From: Phialophora verrucosa
Taxonomy: Eukaryota > Ascomycota > Eurotiomycetes > Chaetothyriales > Herpotrichiellaceae
Assembly: GCA_002099365.1 (NCBI GenBank)
Contig: MSED01000015.1
Span: 2,790,001-2,854,000 of the forward strand
DNA: 64,000 nucleotides
Direction of reading: 5' to 3'
Below the pieces are notes generated by a model. That model was not told where the DNA came from and did not search any database. It was given only the letters and a program-made list of their open reading frames with translations. Numbering within the stretch: position 1 is the stretch's first letter; each line of letters begins with the position of its first letter. Both the position numbers and the translations under genes were made by a program. Positions 18,986 to 29,891 of this stretch are shown one piece after another.

Positions 18986-20593
18986 TCACTTCGACGCAAC
19001 GACATGCCCTGCTTCCATCAAGGCATCGCCATCGGCATCTGCTTTACTCGCGCCTTCACTCGCCTCGACATCCCTTCCTGGCCCCTGAGTATCCCCGCGC
19101 CGCTGCTGGATCCTCCGATCGGTACGAACCTCCAAGAAGCGCACACCGACGGTAAACACGACCAATGCACAGCCCAACACACTGGCGGCGACGAAGCCCT
19201 TGTGGAACCGCGGCGCCTCGATGGTCTTCCACACCGCAATCGTGAACCAGATGCTCTGGATGTAGCTGAACATGTTACTCGCGGCGATGACGAACCCGCG
19301 CATCTCGTGATCATGCTTGATCAGGTCGGAGTACCAGGCAAAGTAGATACCGGGGACGCCGGCGCACGACCACACCACGTAGTAAGCCGTGTACTTCAGG
19401 CCGACGGGCACGTCCCACACGGCCAGCACGACGGAGCTGAAGATGGTGAACGACTGCATGAAGACGATGGCTTGCCACCGCTTGCCCCGCAGGAAGGGCG
19501 AGTCCGACAGCATGCCCGCGAGGACCTGCACCACGACGCCCACGGCGATCTGGCCCGTCGGCCACACATTCACTTGATAGACCGAGTGTCCCGTCGCCTT
19601 GAGCCACAGCGCGTACACCGGCTGGTAGACGGGGAAACTGCCCTGCACGAAGAAATACCCCAGTGGGAGCAGCCAGAACTGCCACTGGCGGGCTATGCGG
19701 AAGATCTTCGTCTTGTCCCAGGCGGACGCGCCGAGAGGCGTCATCCCGTCTCTGACGAGTCGCTGGCGCGCGAGGAGCGCCTCGTCCTTCGTGATGTAGA
19801 AGGCCCGGGTCGTCTCGGGAAAGTCCGGGTAGAAGAAGTAGCCCACGAAGCCGATGGGGAGGGAGATGATGCCGCACACGATGTACAGCCACTGCCAACC
19901 TTCGAGGCCGCCGCGCCCGCCAAGGCCCTTGTATGCACCGGCCTGCAGGTAGCCGGAGAACATCTGCGCGAGGCTGGCGGTCGCGTAGAAGAGGGTCATG
20001 CGTTTGCCGCGCTCGTTCTTGGTGTACCACGAGCCGATCATGTAGATCATCACGGGGAAGTACGCGCTTTCACACAGCGCGACGAGGAAGCGCAGCGCGT
20101 AGAGCTGAGAAGTCGTGTGGACGGCCGCGGTGCAGAATGTACACACCGACCACAGAATCTCGACCGTGGGGATCAAAATCGACGGCCTTACCCTCGTCGC
20201 CAGGATCACCGCGGGGAGTTGCCCGATCACATAGCCTGCGGTGAAGCAGTTGCCCGCGTAGGTCAACTCGCTGCCACTCATGTGCAAGGCTTCTTTCATG
20301 CCCGACACGTAGGCATTGTTGATGTTTGCTTGGTCGAGGTTCTTGCTGAAATACCCGAGGCAGCCGGCCGAGAGGAGGAACACGTCGAGCTTGAAGAGGA
20401 ACCATTTCTCATGCTTGGGTTTGTCCGGGTCGTCCCAAATGTAGCGTTGGATGGAGCGCAGGCCCTTCACGGCCTTGTTTCGAGGATGAGGCTGTGCTGG
20501 AACAGGGGTCGCGTTACCGGAAGAGGCATCTTCGCTACCGATAGAGACTTCCCCAGCTGCTTTGATATCATTTCTGTTCCACTCAGGAGACAT
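18986..20593 (-). CDS. MFS transporter, vitamin/anion symporter family (Liz1/Fen2/Vht1-like)
   Basis: This 535-aa, single-exon major facilitator belongs to the anion:cation symporter group that includes Dal5, the pantothenate carriers Liz1 and Fen2 and the biotin carrier Vht1. The stretch LDQANINNAYVSGMKEAL in the first helix region matches Liz1/Vht1-like members. About 12 hydrophobic segments are visible, with a cytosolic loop after FYPDFPETTRAFYI, and FLVALCESAYFPVM in helix 4 or 5. The N- and C-termini are hydrophilic, and the last 50 or so residues are charged. It is transcribed away from the 2OG oxygenase gene, with 650 bp between the start codons. Substrate is inferred only at the level of small carboxylate vitamins or related anions. 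Confidence 0.85.
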   Translation of the reverse strand: MSPEWNRNDIKAAGEVSIGSEDASSGNATPVPAQPHPRNKAVKGLRSIQRYIWDDPDKPKHEKWFLFKLDVFLLSAGCLGYFSKNLDQANINNAYVSGMKEALHMSGSELTYAGNCFTAGYVIGQLPAVILATRVRPSILIPTVEILWSVCTFCTAAVHTTSQLYALRFLVALCESAYFPVMIYMIGSWYTKNERGKRMTLFYATASLAQMFSGYLQAGAYKGLGGRGGLEGWQWLYIVCGIISLPIGFVGYFFYPDFPETTRAFYITKDEALLARQRLVRDGMTPLGASAWDKTKIFRIARQWQFWLLPLGYFFVQGSFPVYQPVYALWLKATGHSVYQVNVWPTGQIAVGVVVQVLAGMLSDSPFLRGKRWQAIVFMQSFTIFSSVVLAVWDVPVGLKYTAYYVVWSCAGVPGIYFAWYSDLIKHDHEMRGFVIAASNMFSYIQSIWFTIAVWKTIEAPRFHKGFVAASVLGCALVVFTVGVRFLEVRTDRRIQQRRGDTQGPGRDVEASEGASKADADGDALMEAGHVVASK

Positions 20594-21242
20594 CTCCGCT
20601 GGCGAAGGCGGCCTGGGGGATTTGCAGATGAAGTGAATCGCACTCGTCCCAGCCGGGGCAGTCCGAGCAGCTCGAGCCGTTACATACTAATAGAACACGT
20701 CCCGAAACAGCCCTTAGAGCCTGTTGCGCCATTCTCCACCGCAGATTGATCATCAAGCATAGAGCCCAGGAAGCTTGACTGGGTGATGGCGCCATATCTG
20801 CGGCGGTGATACCTTGCAGTTGAGCTTTTCGTTATCTGTGTCGTTTGGTGGATAGACTCCACGGCGCGAGTCGTGCAAGTGTCGGACAAACAGACGGACG
20901 AACAGTTGACATCTCCTGATGGTATCCTCGATGAGAAAGCAATGCGACAACGCTACAAATGGACCGACAATGCGCGCGGGATGTTTCGACGTTCGCCTCG
21001 TTTCGACGAATGGCATGGTTGATGATGTGATGGCGACATTTGGAGAGTGATTGACACAACCTCCTCCGCATCTGAAGCTCTGATAAGACGAGGGACTGGC
21101 AGTCTTCATGGAGGAAGCGATGTCGGCGTCCTTCGCGAGATAAAAGGCTTCTCCGAGGCCAAATTGTTGCCAAACATTGCCTACAGACAGAGCATCTCGG
21201 TTACTCGTCACACGGCTTGGATAGGAAACCAACACTAACACC
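20594..21242. promoter_or_regulatory. Shared divergent promoter region, transporter and 2OG oxygenase
   Basis: A 649-bp interval lies between two diverging start codons, so both promoters must lie here. I do not identify specific operators. Confidence 0.5.
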
Positions 21243-22400
21243 ATGGCAACCACCACAACTGAAGAAACAAAAGCCCAAACCCAAGCACCTGACTACAGTC
21301 AATATGACTTTAGCAAGCTAGAGCCATACGTGCACCCGCCCGAGACAAAGGCAGACTTGCCATGGGCCGAATTGGTCACCTTGGACTTGGAGGACTATCA
21401 CCGACCAGGGGGCAAAGAACGACTGGCCTCGCAGCTTTCCCACGCCGTTCATCATGTCGGCTTCTTCTATGTCAAGAATTTCGGCCTGGACCAGGAGACT
21501 GTCAACCGCCAGTTCACTCTCGCAAAGCATTTCTTCGAATTGCCCACAGAGGAGAAGGCGAAGTATGAATGCAATTATGCTGAAGCTGACTACAACGGCT
21601 GGCGGCGACCAGGTCGTACATTGCAAGAAAGGGCCTTCAACAACGTCGAGATATTCAACATTCCCAAGTTTACACCGGACTTTCTGGGCAAGTATGATTA
21701 CCCGGATCTGCTCAAGGCACATATCGATGAAATCGAGGTGTTCCAGAAAGCGCTGCACTCCAACGTGGTGTTGCCGCTCCTGAGGCTGTTTGCCATTGTG
21801 TTGCAGTTGCCGGACGAGGACTACCTCGTCAAGCAGCATACATACGAAGAGAAGAGCGAGGACCATTTCCGTTACATGCTGTACCATCCTCGGACGGAAG
21901 AGGAATGGAAAGCGGCCGACTATGGCAAGAAAGGTGGCCATACCGATCTGGGAACGGTCACGCTCCTGTTCAGACAACCTGTCGTCGGCTTGCAAATCCT
22001 CGGGGAAGATGGCAACTGGACCTATGTCTCAGCTCAACCAGGCACAATCACCGTCAATCTGGCAGATACCATCTCGCACTTGACCGGCGGTTGGCTGAAG
22101 AGTTCCGTACATCGTGTCGTTGCTCCCCCAGAAGATCAACGCGAGTACAAACGTACAGGCTTGTTGTATTTTGCCCGTCCCCACAACAAGACAGTCCTAC
22201 TCCCCATCACCGACTCTCCCGTGTTGGAGCAAGCAGGCGTCAAGCCCCGGTTCGATGAGAAGGTGACCATGGAACAATGGGTCAAGGCCAAGCAGACGCT
22301 GCAGCTGAATCCTGATATTGCGGCCAAGAGATGGGCTGAGAGGGGCGATGGAACAGTCGAGGTACTTTCAGGCTTCTTGGACCGACGGTACAAGGAGTAA
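21243..22400 (+). CDS. 2-oxoglutarate/Fe(II)-dependent oxygenase, isopenicillin N synthase-like
   Basis: This 385-aa single-exon enzyme has the DIOX_N domain followed by a 2OG-FeII oxygenase domain. The iron ligands are visible: His233 and Asp235 in GGHTDLGTVTLLF, and His290 in SSVHRVVAPP. Arg304 in YKRTGLLYFARP is the likely 2-oxoglutarate anchor. The N-terminal part (AVHHVGFFYVKNFGL) is the usual substrate-side motif. Such enzymes hydroxylate or oxidatively modify small molecules; the substrate here is unknown. The start ATG 21243 has a CACCATGG context. It diverges from a vitamin/anion-type transporter, so the pair may handle one compound. No other biosynthetic enzyme is next to it. Confidence 0.9.
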   Translation: MATTTTEETKAQTQAPDYSQYDFSKLEPYVHPPETKADLPWAELVTLDLEDYHRPGGKERLASQLSHAVHHVGFFYVKNFGLDQETVNRQFTLAKHFFELPTEEKAKYECNYAEADYNGWRRPGRTLQERAFNNVEIFNIPKFTPDFLGKYDYPDLLKAHIDEIEVFQKALHSNVVLPLLRLFAIVLQLPDEDYLVKQHTYEEKSEDHFRYMLYHPRTEEEWKAADYGKKGGHTDLGTVTLLFRQPVVGLQILGEDGNWTYVSAQPGTITVNLADTISHLTGGWLKSSVHRVVAPPEDQREYKRTGLLYFARPHNKTVLLPITDSPVLEQAGVKPRFDEKVTMEQWVKAKQTLQLNPDIAAKRWAERGDGTVEVLSGFLDRRYKE

Positions 22401-22578
22401 GTATTGCTAGGAACCGTCATTCTCATCTGACGGACAATGCCACGCATAATCAAGCATTCCCGCAAAGTTCCTGGTGTCGTGCTGTAGCTTGACCTCATAT
22501 CGTGGACATGGTTGTTTCTCTCTTTTCGCTCCTCAGGGTACGGCGAACATGCCTATCTGATTGTCTTGCCTTTGTTGA

Positions 22579-24726
22579 CTACTCTCCTTCTTTCTGCCCT
22601 TCGAACTCAACCAAGTCCACACCGGCGCCAACAACCTCACCCTCACCATGTGCTACTCTCTTCACCTTTGCCCCGTCGACTGGACTCCTAATCACTGTCT
22701 CCATTTTCATACTTTCGATGACGACCAGCGGTTGTTCTTTCTTCACGACATCGCCTGGTTTGACCAACACTCGCAGGATTTTTGCAGGCATGGGAGAGAC
22801 CAAGCTGTTTGGTGATTCGCGGAGCCCGAGGGCTTTAGCCAGGAAAGAAGGCGGCGGGGAGGTTAGCAGCACGGAGCCGTCCGGCGTAAAGAGGTGGATC
22901 ACCTGTTGGTTACTTGCCGAGGACGCCTGGAAGATGACCCGTGAGGTATGCCTTGTGTGCGGGAAATAGGTGGTCAATGTATTCGATTCGCAATCGAAAG
23001 AGGATGTCACTGTGATTGCTTCACCACTGGCTGGCGTTTGTATAGAGAAAGTGCCTGGGCGGAGCTGGCGGAGCTGGACTGTGTGGATGTCCGGTGTCTT
23101 TCCAGGGCCAGGTTCAAAACTTGCCGAATGGAAGTGGAAAGAGCGTGGTTGGAAGTCGGAGGAGGTGTTGAGCCACGAAGAAGACTCTGAAGGAAGCACC
23201 CATGCTGGAGGAGAAGAGGTCGGTTGTCGTGACTGGCGCAGGAACGACGCTATCGCAGCCTCAGCGAGAACTTCAGGCGTGAAGGAAACTTCAGGAAAGA
23301 GCTCCGCGCGGTGTTTCTCGATGTATCCCGTCTCAACGCTGCCATCGACGAAATCAGGGGATCTGCATATCCGCTTGAGGAAGTCGATGTTCGTGACTGG
23401 TCCTGCCACTTCGTAATCTTGCAATGCAGCTACCATTTTGCGCAGAGCATGTTCTCTCGTCTCGCCTCGAACGATCAATTTCGCAATCATGGGGTCGTAA
23501 TGGCTGGATACATCGTCTCCTTGCACAAAACCGCTGTCCACTCGCACATCCGCCGATTCTTTCGGTAACTTGACATGCGAGAGTCTGCCAGAGTCGGGCA
23601 TGAAACCCTTGTCTGGATTCTCTGCGTAGATTCGAGCCTCAATGGCATGGCCCCGTTGGGCGATCTGTTCCTCAACTTGGTCTTGTGTCAGAGGTAGCGG
23701 TCTGCCCTCTGCAACTTGGATCTGCCAATGCACGAGGTCCAGACCAGTCACCATCTCGGTCACAGGATGCTCGACCTGCAGCCTGGTGTTCATCTCCATG
23801 AAGTAGAAGTCACCAGTATCATTGTCGAAGATGAACTCGACCGTCCCAGCGCCCTCGTACTGCACAGCCAATGCAGCCGCCCGGGCCTTCTGCCACAGAT
23901 CCTTTCGTATCGAGTCGTCCAGGTTGGGAGCTGGAGACTCCTCAAGAATCTTCTGATGCCGTCGTTGGATGGAACAGTCACGTTCACCCAGGGCCAGGCA
24001 ATTGCCATGTTTGTCTGCAAACACTTGAACCTCAATGTGGCGCGGGGTTGTGATGTACTTCTCAACCAGTACTTCGTCATTGCCGAACGAGTTCCTGGCC
24101 TCGCTTTTCGCACTTTCTAGCATATCTGGGAACTCCCGGGCGGACCTTGCAATTCTCATACCCTTGCCTCCACCGCCCCTCACGGCCTTGATGAGGACAG
24201 GGTAGCCAATCTTCTCTGCCTCCTGCGCGAGCGTCTCAGGAGCTTGGTCAGAGCCGTGGTAGCCAGGGACGCAGGGTACACCGGCGGCGTTCATGATCTC
24301 CTTGCTCCTGGCTTTGTCACCCATAGCTTCAATGGCGCTCGCAGGTGGACCAATAAAGGTGACACCCTCTTCTGCGCATCTCTTCGCAAACTCGGCATTT
24401 TCCGACAGGAAGCCATAGCCCGGATGTATCGCTTGACAACCTCGCTGCTTTGCTATTTGAAGGATCTTGTCTTGGTCCAAGTACGCCGCCGTTGGGCCGA
24501 GGTTAAAGGAGAAGGGAGAGGAATGGGCATGCTGTGCGAGAGCGTCCGGGTTCGTATATAGGGTGGTCGTACGGATACCATGCTGGGCGGCTGTCCTGTT
24601 CACTCTTATTGCGATCTCCCCTCTATTTGCAATGAGAATCGAGTCGATGCTCTTGGTCGAATATGATCGAAGAGACGTCCTCGTTCGCAGAGCTGCAGCA
24701 GCTCGCGGGAGCCGACGATGTGACAT
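22579..24726 (-). CDS. mccA: 3-methylcrotonyl-CoA carboxylase, biotin-carrying alpha subunit
   Basis: MccA carboxylates its own biotin with bicarbonate and ATP. MccB then transfers the CO2 to 3-methylcrotonyl-CoA in mitochondrial leucine breakdown. The 715-aa, intronless protein starts with a mitochondrial-type presequence (MSHRRLPRAAAALRTRTSLR). Then come the biotin carboxylase N-domain (ILIANRGEIAIRV), the ATP-grasp domain with the Gly-rich loop (VRGGGGKGM) and the EMNTRLQVEHPVTEM motif. The C-terminal biotinyl domain carries ESMKME, with Lys674 as the biotin site. It diverges from the acidic protein gene at 25146. The carboxyltransferase partner is at 39286. Pyruvate carboxylase is excluded by length and the missing pyruvate-binding domain. 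Confidence 0.95.
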   Translation of the reverse strand: MSHRRLPRAAAALRTRTSLRSYSTKSIDSILIANRGEIAIRVNRTAAQHGIRTTTLYTNPDALAQHAHSSPFSFNLGPTAAYLDQDKILQIAKQRGCQAIHPGYGFLSENAEFAKRCAEEGVTFIGPPASAIEAMGDKARSKEIMNAAGVPCVPGYHGSDQAPETLAQEAEKIGYPVLIKAVRGGGGKGMRIARSAREFPDMLESAKSEARNSFGNDEVLVEKYITTPRHIEVQVFADKHGNCLALGERDCSIQRRHQKILEESPAPNLDDSIRKDLWQKARAAALAVQYEGAGTVEFIFDNDTGDFYFMEMNTRLQVEHPVTEMVTGLDLVHWQIQVAEGRPLPLTQDQVEEQIAQRGHAIEARIYAENPDKGFMPDSGRLSHVKLPKESADVRVDSGFVQGDDVSSHYDPMIAKLIVRGETREHALRKMVAALQDYEVAGPVTNIDFLKRICRSPDFVDGSVETGYIEKHRAELFPEVSFTPEVLAEAAIASFLRQSRQPTSSPPAWVLPSESSSWLNTSSDFQPRSFHFHSASFEPGPGKTPDIHTVQLRQLRPGTFSIQTPASGEAITVTSSFDCESNTLTTYFPHTRHTSRVIFQASSASNQQVIHLFTPDGSVLLTSPPPSFLAKALGLRESPNSLVSPMPAKILRVLVKPGDVVKKEQPLVVIESMKMETVIRSPVDGAKVKRVAHGEGEVVGAGVDLVEFEGQKEGE

Positions 24727-25145
24727 GGCGAGTTCGAAGTAAAATATCTAGGTGATTCTGTCACATTTCATGCAAAGTCCTTTGTGTGAGGGAGCTCTTA
24801 TATGAAAACATGAGGAAGTGAAGAGGAGTTGCCGCGGCGCGGTTGTCGTCGCCTGGCATCGGAACGGCAGCGAGCGGGGAACAAACGAGACGCGTTTCGC
24901 CTTGCACAGCATTCCTGCCCGCACCGTCTGTCACACTGTTGTTGATTCGTCCTACTAGCCTGCACCACTCTGCACCGACATCAACTTGCATGACTGCTCA
25001 AACAGAGGGCCGAGGGGTTGCAGGAGTCGAGGCCAACGCTTTCAGGTCGAGTTGACCGTCCTTTCTCAGAGTACATGCTCGATACAGCACGCACCCCTCC
25101 GCCATGACCTGATGGGGCTCAATACATCTCGATCTCATCCCCAAC
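24727..25145. promoter_or_regulatory. Shared divergent promoter region, mccA and acidic protein gene
   Basis: 419 bp between two diverging start codons. No specific sites identified. Confidence 0.45.
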
Positions 25146-26288
25146 ATGTCTGACATCGAGGACTACGCCTACTCGCCCTATGACGACCTTGACGACATTT
25201 TGTACGACGCCGACCCGGACCCAGAGTTGGCCGACGACCTAGCCGAACATGCGATACACAGCCCTGTCTACCATGACGAAGATGGCGTCAAGAACGAGTT
25301 GCAGGAATACTTTAGTGACTGGGAATATTACTCGGACGACTACTTGGATGATGACCCCACGCTGTTGAGCAAGAATCCTCAAGACGGTGGCCCTCCCATG
25401 CGGTTAGCAAACACCAGACAAGAACCGAAGCGTGGAAAGAAGAGGAAGTTTGTCGAGACACAGGACGTCCCTCCATTTGACTTAAACGAAGACCAACTTT
25501 TGACCCGTTGTATCAAGGGCGTCATATGGGCTAAGCCTTCCGAGCTGAGGACCCCACAGTACGAAGAAGGTCAAGAAAACAAAGTCGCGCTGATGAAGGA
25601 CTGGAAACAGGTGTTTGCGGTCAAAGACAACGGCTGGACTCGGTCATCAGGACAAGGGGAGGAAGATGAGTCTTGGGCTAATGACTTGAGTCTCGCTGAC
25701 ATGGGCCTTCGGAATTTACCGAGGCAATCGTCCTTCAAGCAAGACGCCCAAGAAGAGGAAGCAGGTTTTGAAGAGGACGAGGGAGCAGAACACATTCCAC
25801 ACGGAAGTGAGGAAGGGACTGTGTCCAACAAGGATCCGGCTGGACCTAGACCATCGAAGCTCCATAAGGCCATGCTCCAGGACGACGATGACGGGGAGAT
25901 AACTCAAGTCTTAGCAGCGGTTGAAGATTTGGAGGATGAGCGAGGCCCCCGGAAACGACTTCGAGTCAAGCCAAACCTCCCGTCTCCGCCAGATTCAAAC
26001 GAAGCCGTCGCACTCGACATAGAGGACCCCCGAGTCATCTCGAAGGTGAAAGCTGCAGCATCCACAAACCAGGAGCCATTCGTAGCAAATAGTGACGAGG
26101 CTGTACAAACCAAAGCGACTATCTCCGCTGGCTCGGAGATCCAGCAGATCAAGAAGAGAAAGGCGACAGAGGAGCCCGAGGAGAGTGCCACCAGATCGAC
26201 CGCCAGTAGTCGAGCAAAGAGAGTTGCGTCGTCGGCGTCGAAGAACCCCACCAACTCACGAACAACACGAGGCACCAAGGCGAGGTAA
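25146..26288 (+). CDS. Conserved-looking acidic protein, probably nuclear
   Basis: This 380-aa single-exon protein is not assigned to a family. The first 75 residues are extremely rich in Asp, Glu and Tyr (DDLDDILYDADPDPELADDL, then EYFSDWEYYSDDYLDDD). A basic patch (RGKKRKFVE) near residue 100 could be a nuclear localisation signal. The segment DQLLTRCIKGVIWAKPSEL looks like the most ordered part. The second half alternates acidic and basic low-complexity runs and ends Ser/Arg/Thr-rich (RTTRGTKAR). A nuclear or chromatin role is only inferred from composition. Confidence 0.75.
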   Translation: MSDIEDYAYSPYDDLDDILYDADPDPELADDLAEHAIHSPVYHDEDGVKNELQEYFSDWEYYSDDYLDDDPTLLSKNPQDGGPPMRLANTRQEPKRGKKRKFVETQDVPPFDLNEDQLLTRCIKGVIWAKPSELRTPQYEEGQENKVALMKDWKQVFAVKDNGWTRSSGQGEEDESWANDLSLADMGLRNLPRQSSFKQDAQEEEAGFEEDEGAEHIPHGSEEGTVSNKDPAGPRPSKLHKAMLQDDDDGEITQVLAAVEDLEDERGPRKRLRVKPNLPSPPDSNEAVALDIEDPRVISKVKAAASTNQEPFVANSDEAVQTKATISAGSEIQQIKKRKATEEPEESATRSTASSRAKRVASSASKNPTNSRTTRGTKAR

Positions 26289-26990
26289 TCTCAGAACACG
26301 AGCGCTTTTACCGAAGAATTCAGAATACATACTCACTCCATAGTCCATGTAGGACAGATTCCATCCACAGTTCAAAAGCTGGACCTCGTACACGGGCTGT
26401 AGTTACATAAGGCAATAAGGTGACGATTACAAGGCGTCATCCCTGAGACACATATCGACCGTGAAGCACACGATGGCATTGTGAGACAGTAATAGGGGTC
26501 GTCAGGCGGAGGGGGGAGCTGAGGATGAGCTGAGACAAGGCGAGGCTCCGGTTCGGCAAAAGTCGCAGGCTTGGCGGCCGTTATGAACTTGAACTCGAAG
26601 TGAACAACGAACATGTACTCCATCTCCACCAGCAAAGCTTTTCGCTTCACCATCTCCAGCCAGTCCCGGATGACCAGTAGACACTGTCCTCCTCTTCGGC
26701 TTCCTCACTAGCTACTGGGCATCGAGCCTTGGATATCACACCGAACAGAACCACCGCTGCATGACTGTGGCCCAGACTTGCGTATTCGCTGAATAATTCA
26801 GTTGGGGGGTGTGTCCAATCTCAATCTGGATGTAACCAGCATCAAGCAGGCCACGAAGATTGTCCCGCTGCCTCTTCGACCGTTGACTGACTCTTATGGG
26901 CGTCCAGGATCCCGCATCAAATTCGCAACCCACATGCGGCCCTGCCAGAGAAAGTCCTGAACCAACAAAAAGGAGGAATCACTTTTTACC
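26289..26990. other. Intergenic with a possible small minus-strand gene
   Basis: The minus strand carries two protein-like ORFs, 26933..26736 (from MGCEFDAGSWTPIRVS) and 26653..26372 (from MVKRKALLVEMEYMFVV). They could be exons of one small gene, but I find no splice path that keeps frame, so it is not called as a CDS. Confidence 0.35.
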
Positions 26991-28753
26991 ATGGCGTACA
27001 GTATGTCCCTGGAGAGAGCAAGATATTCATCTTGTCTTCTCTTACAGCATCGTTAACACTCGACAAATTAGACACGTCCTACTTGTCGTCTCCTGACACG
27101 CCGTCGACGGTCTTCCCCGAACGATTGATCCGACCACTACCTAAGAGATCCATCAAGTCACGGCTATCCCAAGAAGCTGTCGAAGCTATCCAATACCCGC
27201 CTACACTGCCCTCATCCAGTTTGCCAGCATACTCGAACTATGGCGAGAATGGAGAGGAGATCAACGACGGCAAAGTGTTAGAGCATCAACACAGTGACGG
27301 CTATGACCATGACCATGACCACCACCATGACCATGATCATGATGACGATGACGATTGTCCCCATCATCATCACCACTGCCATCACGACGAGTACGAAGAC
27401 GATCTGGACTCCCAAGACGAGCGTGTCTATCCTCCCCGCCGCTTCATTGTCTCTTCGCCCCGCTCGCCACGATCAGGACGCAGCAGATATTCGACACGAG
27501 GTAGTACGTCGGGGCCGGACGGTTACGAAGCATTCGAGAACACAAACAACAAGAAAAAGAGAAAAATACCGACTTCGGGCAGTCTGAGCCTACATCAATC
27601 CGCCGTCACCGATCAGTTGGCACATATGGGCATTAGTGGCACCAAAGATGGTACAGCAGATGATGGGTTCTACACCGGCGCCCATACGGGAAACAGTTCT
27701 GGTTTGGGGGTGCAAGGTGCTGGCCGAGGGCGTGGTGCAAGAAAGGCTTCAGGTCGGAATCCCCTCGGAGTGTCAGTCAATGGCTCCAACGCTCGGAGCG
27801 GTCCTTCCAAATACGCCCAGAACAACGCGAAAGGTAAGACCGAAAGATCAAACCCGCGTGATATGGAGACTGATTTCAGAGAAGCCGAAGAGTCCAAAGA
27901 CCAAGGAATAATCTCCGCGGCCATTGCAAACGCTACAGCCCTGCTCCGGAAACCACTCAGCAAGGGACAAGAACACGTAGGCGTGCTCGACCAAGAAGCC
28001 AAACAAGGGCACAGTAACTCGCAATTCACTTTCACATGCGAGGCTGACGCCAAGGGAGTAACATTTCCAGAGCAGAGTCTATATTCGCCGGGGTACACCC
28101 AGCGGAACAACCTGACTCATCCCACCCACTCTCCGGTGACTGAGAGGCTCAATGCGCAGGCAAATCAAACCACCGCAAACCCCACAGCACCTGTGCCTCA
28201 GCCAGCGCCTGCTGCACCCACCGCATCAAACGCCAACGCTCAGGGCAAGAAACCTCGAAGACGGAGAGGCGATGTGTATGCGTTGGCAGCCCGACAGAGG
28301 AAGCTTCAACAAGAGTACAACAACCTGCAGCACCCGCCAGCACCGGAAGACATCTGGATCTGCGAATTCTGCGAATACGAGAGTATCTTTGGCCAGCCGC
28401 CGCATGCTCTCATCCGACAGTACGAAATCAAAGACCGAAAGGAACGCCGTCGGCTGGCGGAGAAGAGGAGATTGTTGGAGAAGGCCAAGCTCAAGGGCAG
28501 AAAGGGGAAGAAGCAGACCAAGAATGCAGCCAAAGCCGCCAGCCACAATGCGGGCAATGTCAACCAGCAAACATACGACAATCAGCCGTTGGATCAGCTT
28601 GCTGATGATGATCTCGACTACGGTTACGACGATGATCCGATTCCAATGCCGGCACCACCAGTAGCGACAAGCACAACCAAGGCTGCTGCTGGAACGCGGA
28701 ACGCGACTACGGACAAGGCAGGAGGAACAGCAGGAGGCGGGGGGATCCGATGA
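26991..28753 (+). CDS. His/Asp-repeat protein with a C-terminal Cys pair and basic helix
   Basis: Exons 26991..27000 and 27048..28753 give about 571 aa. The 47-nt intron (GTATGT...TTACAG) joins MAYT to SLTLDKLDTSYLSSP. Residues about 85 to 115 are a His/Asp run (DHDHDHHHDHDHDDDDDC, then HHHHHCHH) that could bind metal ions. The middle is disordered and Gly/Asn/Ser-rich. The C-terminal third is the ordered, probably conserved part: a basic stretch KKPRRRRGDVYALAARQRKL, then DIWICEFCEYESIFGQPPHAL with a C-x-x-C pair, and a long Lys/Arg-rich helix (RRRLAEKRRLLEKAKLKGRK). I do not know its function. The first coding exon is only 10 nt. Confidence 0.78.
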
Positions 28754-29891
28754 CAGCTGAGCTTGATCGGCTCTGTCCAGGTCCCCAGTCTCCTTTTCTG
28801 TTCCGTTTCGCGTCTTGTCTCTGTCTCTGCTTCCGCGTCGCATTGGCTTTCCCGTGGCCATCCGTTCTGGCTGCCTTCGATTTTGCTGTTCTGCATTTTG
28901 GTCTTTTTCTGTATCTAGCTGCGCCTCACCCCTTTACCCAACCCTCCTAGCATAGCCTGAACATACATACTCCTCTCACCCGAAGAATATTTGACCTGTC
29001 CTTGTTTATATTGGCCACCCTGAAGAGTTGAGATTTCGTTTTCTTCTGGGGTGCGATTCTCGAGCTAGGCAATACCAAGAAGGTTGCTCCTGTTGGCATT
29101 GCGTGTGCACTGACGGGAAGCAGGTTGTTTGACAGGGATCATGGCTTGATGCTGAGGGACGATCCGAGGTGCAGGACCAACGACAAGCTGCCAGCCGCTA
29201 AGCCTCAGCCACGTTTGGTGCCTGAAACGAACAGTCAAGCCACCTCGAGGACGCCCCGGTCGCCCGGCAATTTCAGGGACATTCTTGCCGACAGTGACGC
29301 ACATGCAGCATTCCAAGATCGATGCATTTCGAGATAGCCCAAGCATGCCGATGATCTTCGGGACAACACCCACGCTTTGTTGCTCTGCTTCTCTTCTGTC
29401 GTTGACTCGGACAGTGATGTCTGTATTATCTTCACTCGGCATCGCCATCACTGAACCCTTTTGTCTACGACTCCCGTTGTCGTGGCCATTCGGATAGCGT
29501 GCCAACCGACAACTCGGATTCGGATACAACACGAACAAAGCACTCCCACTGCCAGACTCAAGCCGTGAATGAGCCTTTGTCCAAGGCACAAAAGCGTTTA
29601 CAAAGCGCAAACGCTGCCTTTGCCAGTTTCTACTGCCAGCTCACGGAGTGCATTCGAAGTGACAACGCCATCCCACCATCCATTGTCTGGATGTCGCAGG
29701 TTACTTAGCCGGTCACGCAGCTCGCTCAACTGCGTTTGCCTTTCTCAAATATCTCGTACATAACCCAAACTCTGCGCATATCCAAGACCAACACTGAGCA
29801 AACCAGCAAAATCCAGGTCTACAAAACTGATCAAACTCCAACCAATACCGCCGAACCGTGCCTTGTCCAAACCACATCACCGAAAATCAAC
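28754..29891. other. Intergenic, no gene seen
   Basis: About 1.1 kb. ORFs on both strands have no recognisable protein character. Confidence 0.45.

Noticed and set aside
18953..20749. 598-aa plus-strand ORF opposite the MFS transporter
   Set aside because: Antisense shadow of a GC-rich coding region; His/Arg/Glu-rich and without hydrophobic or domain pattern.
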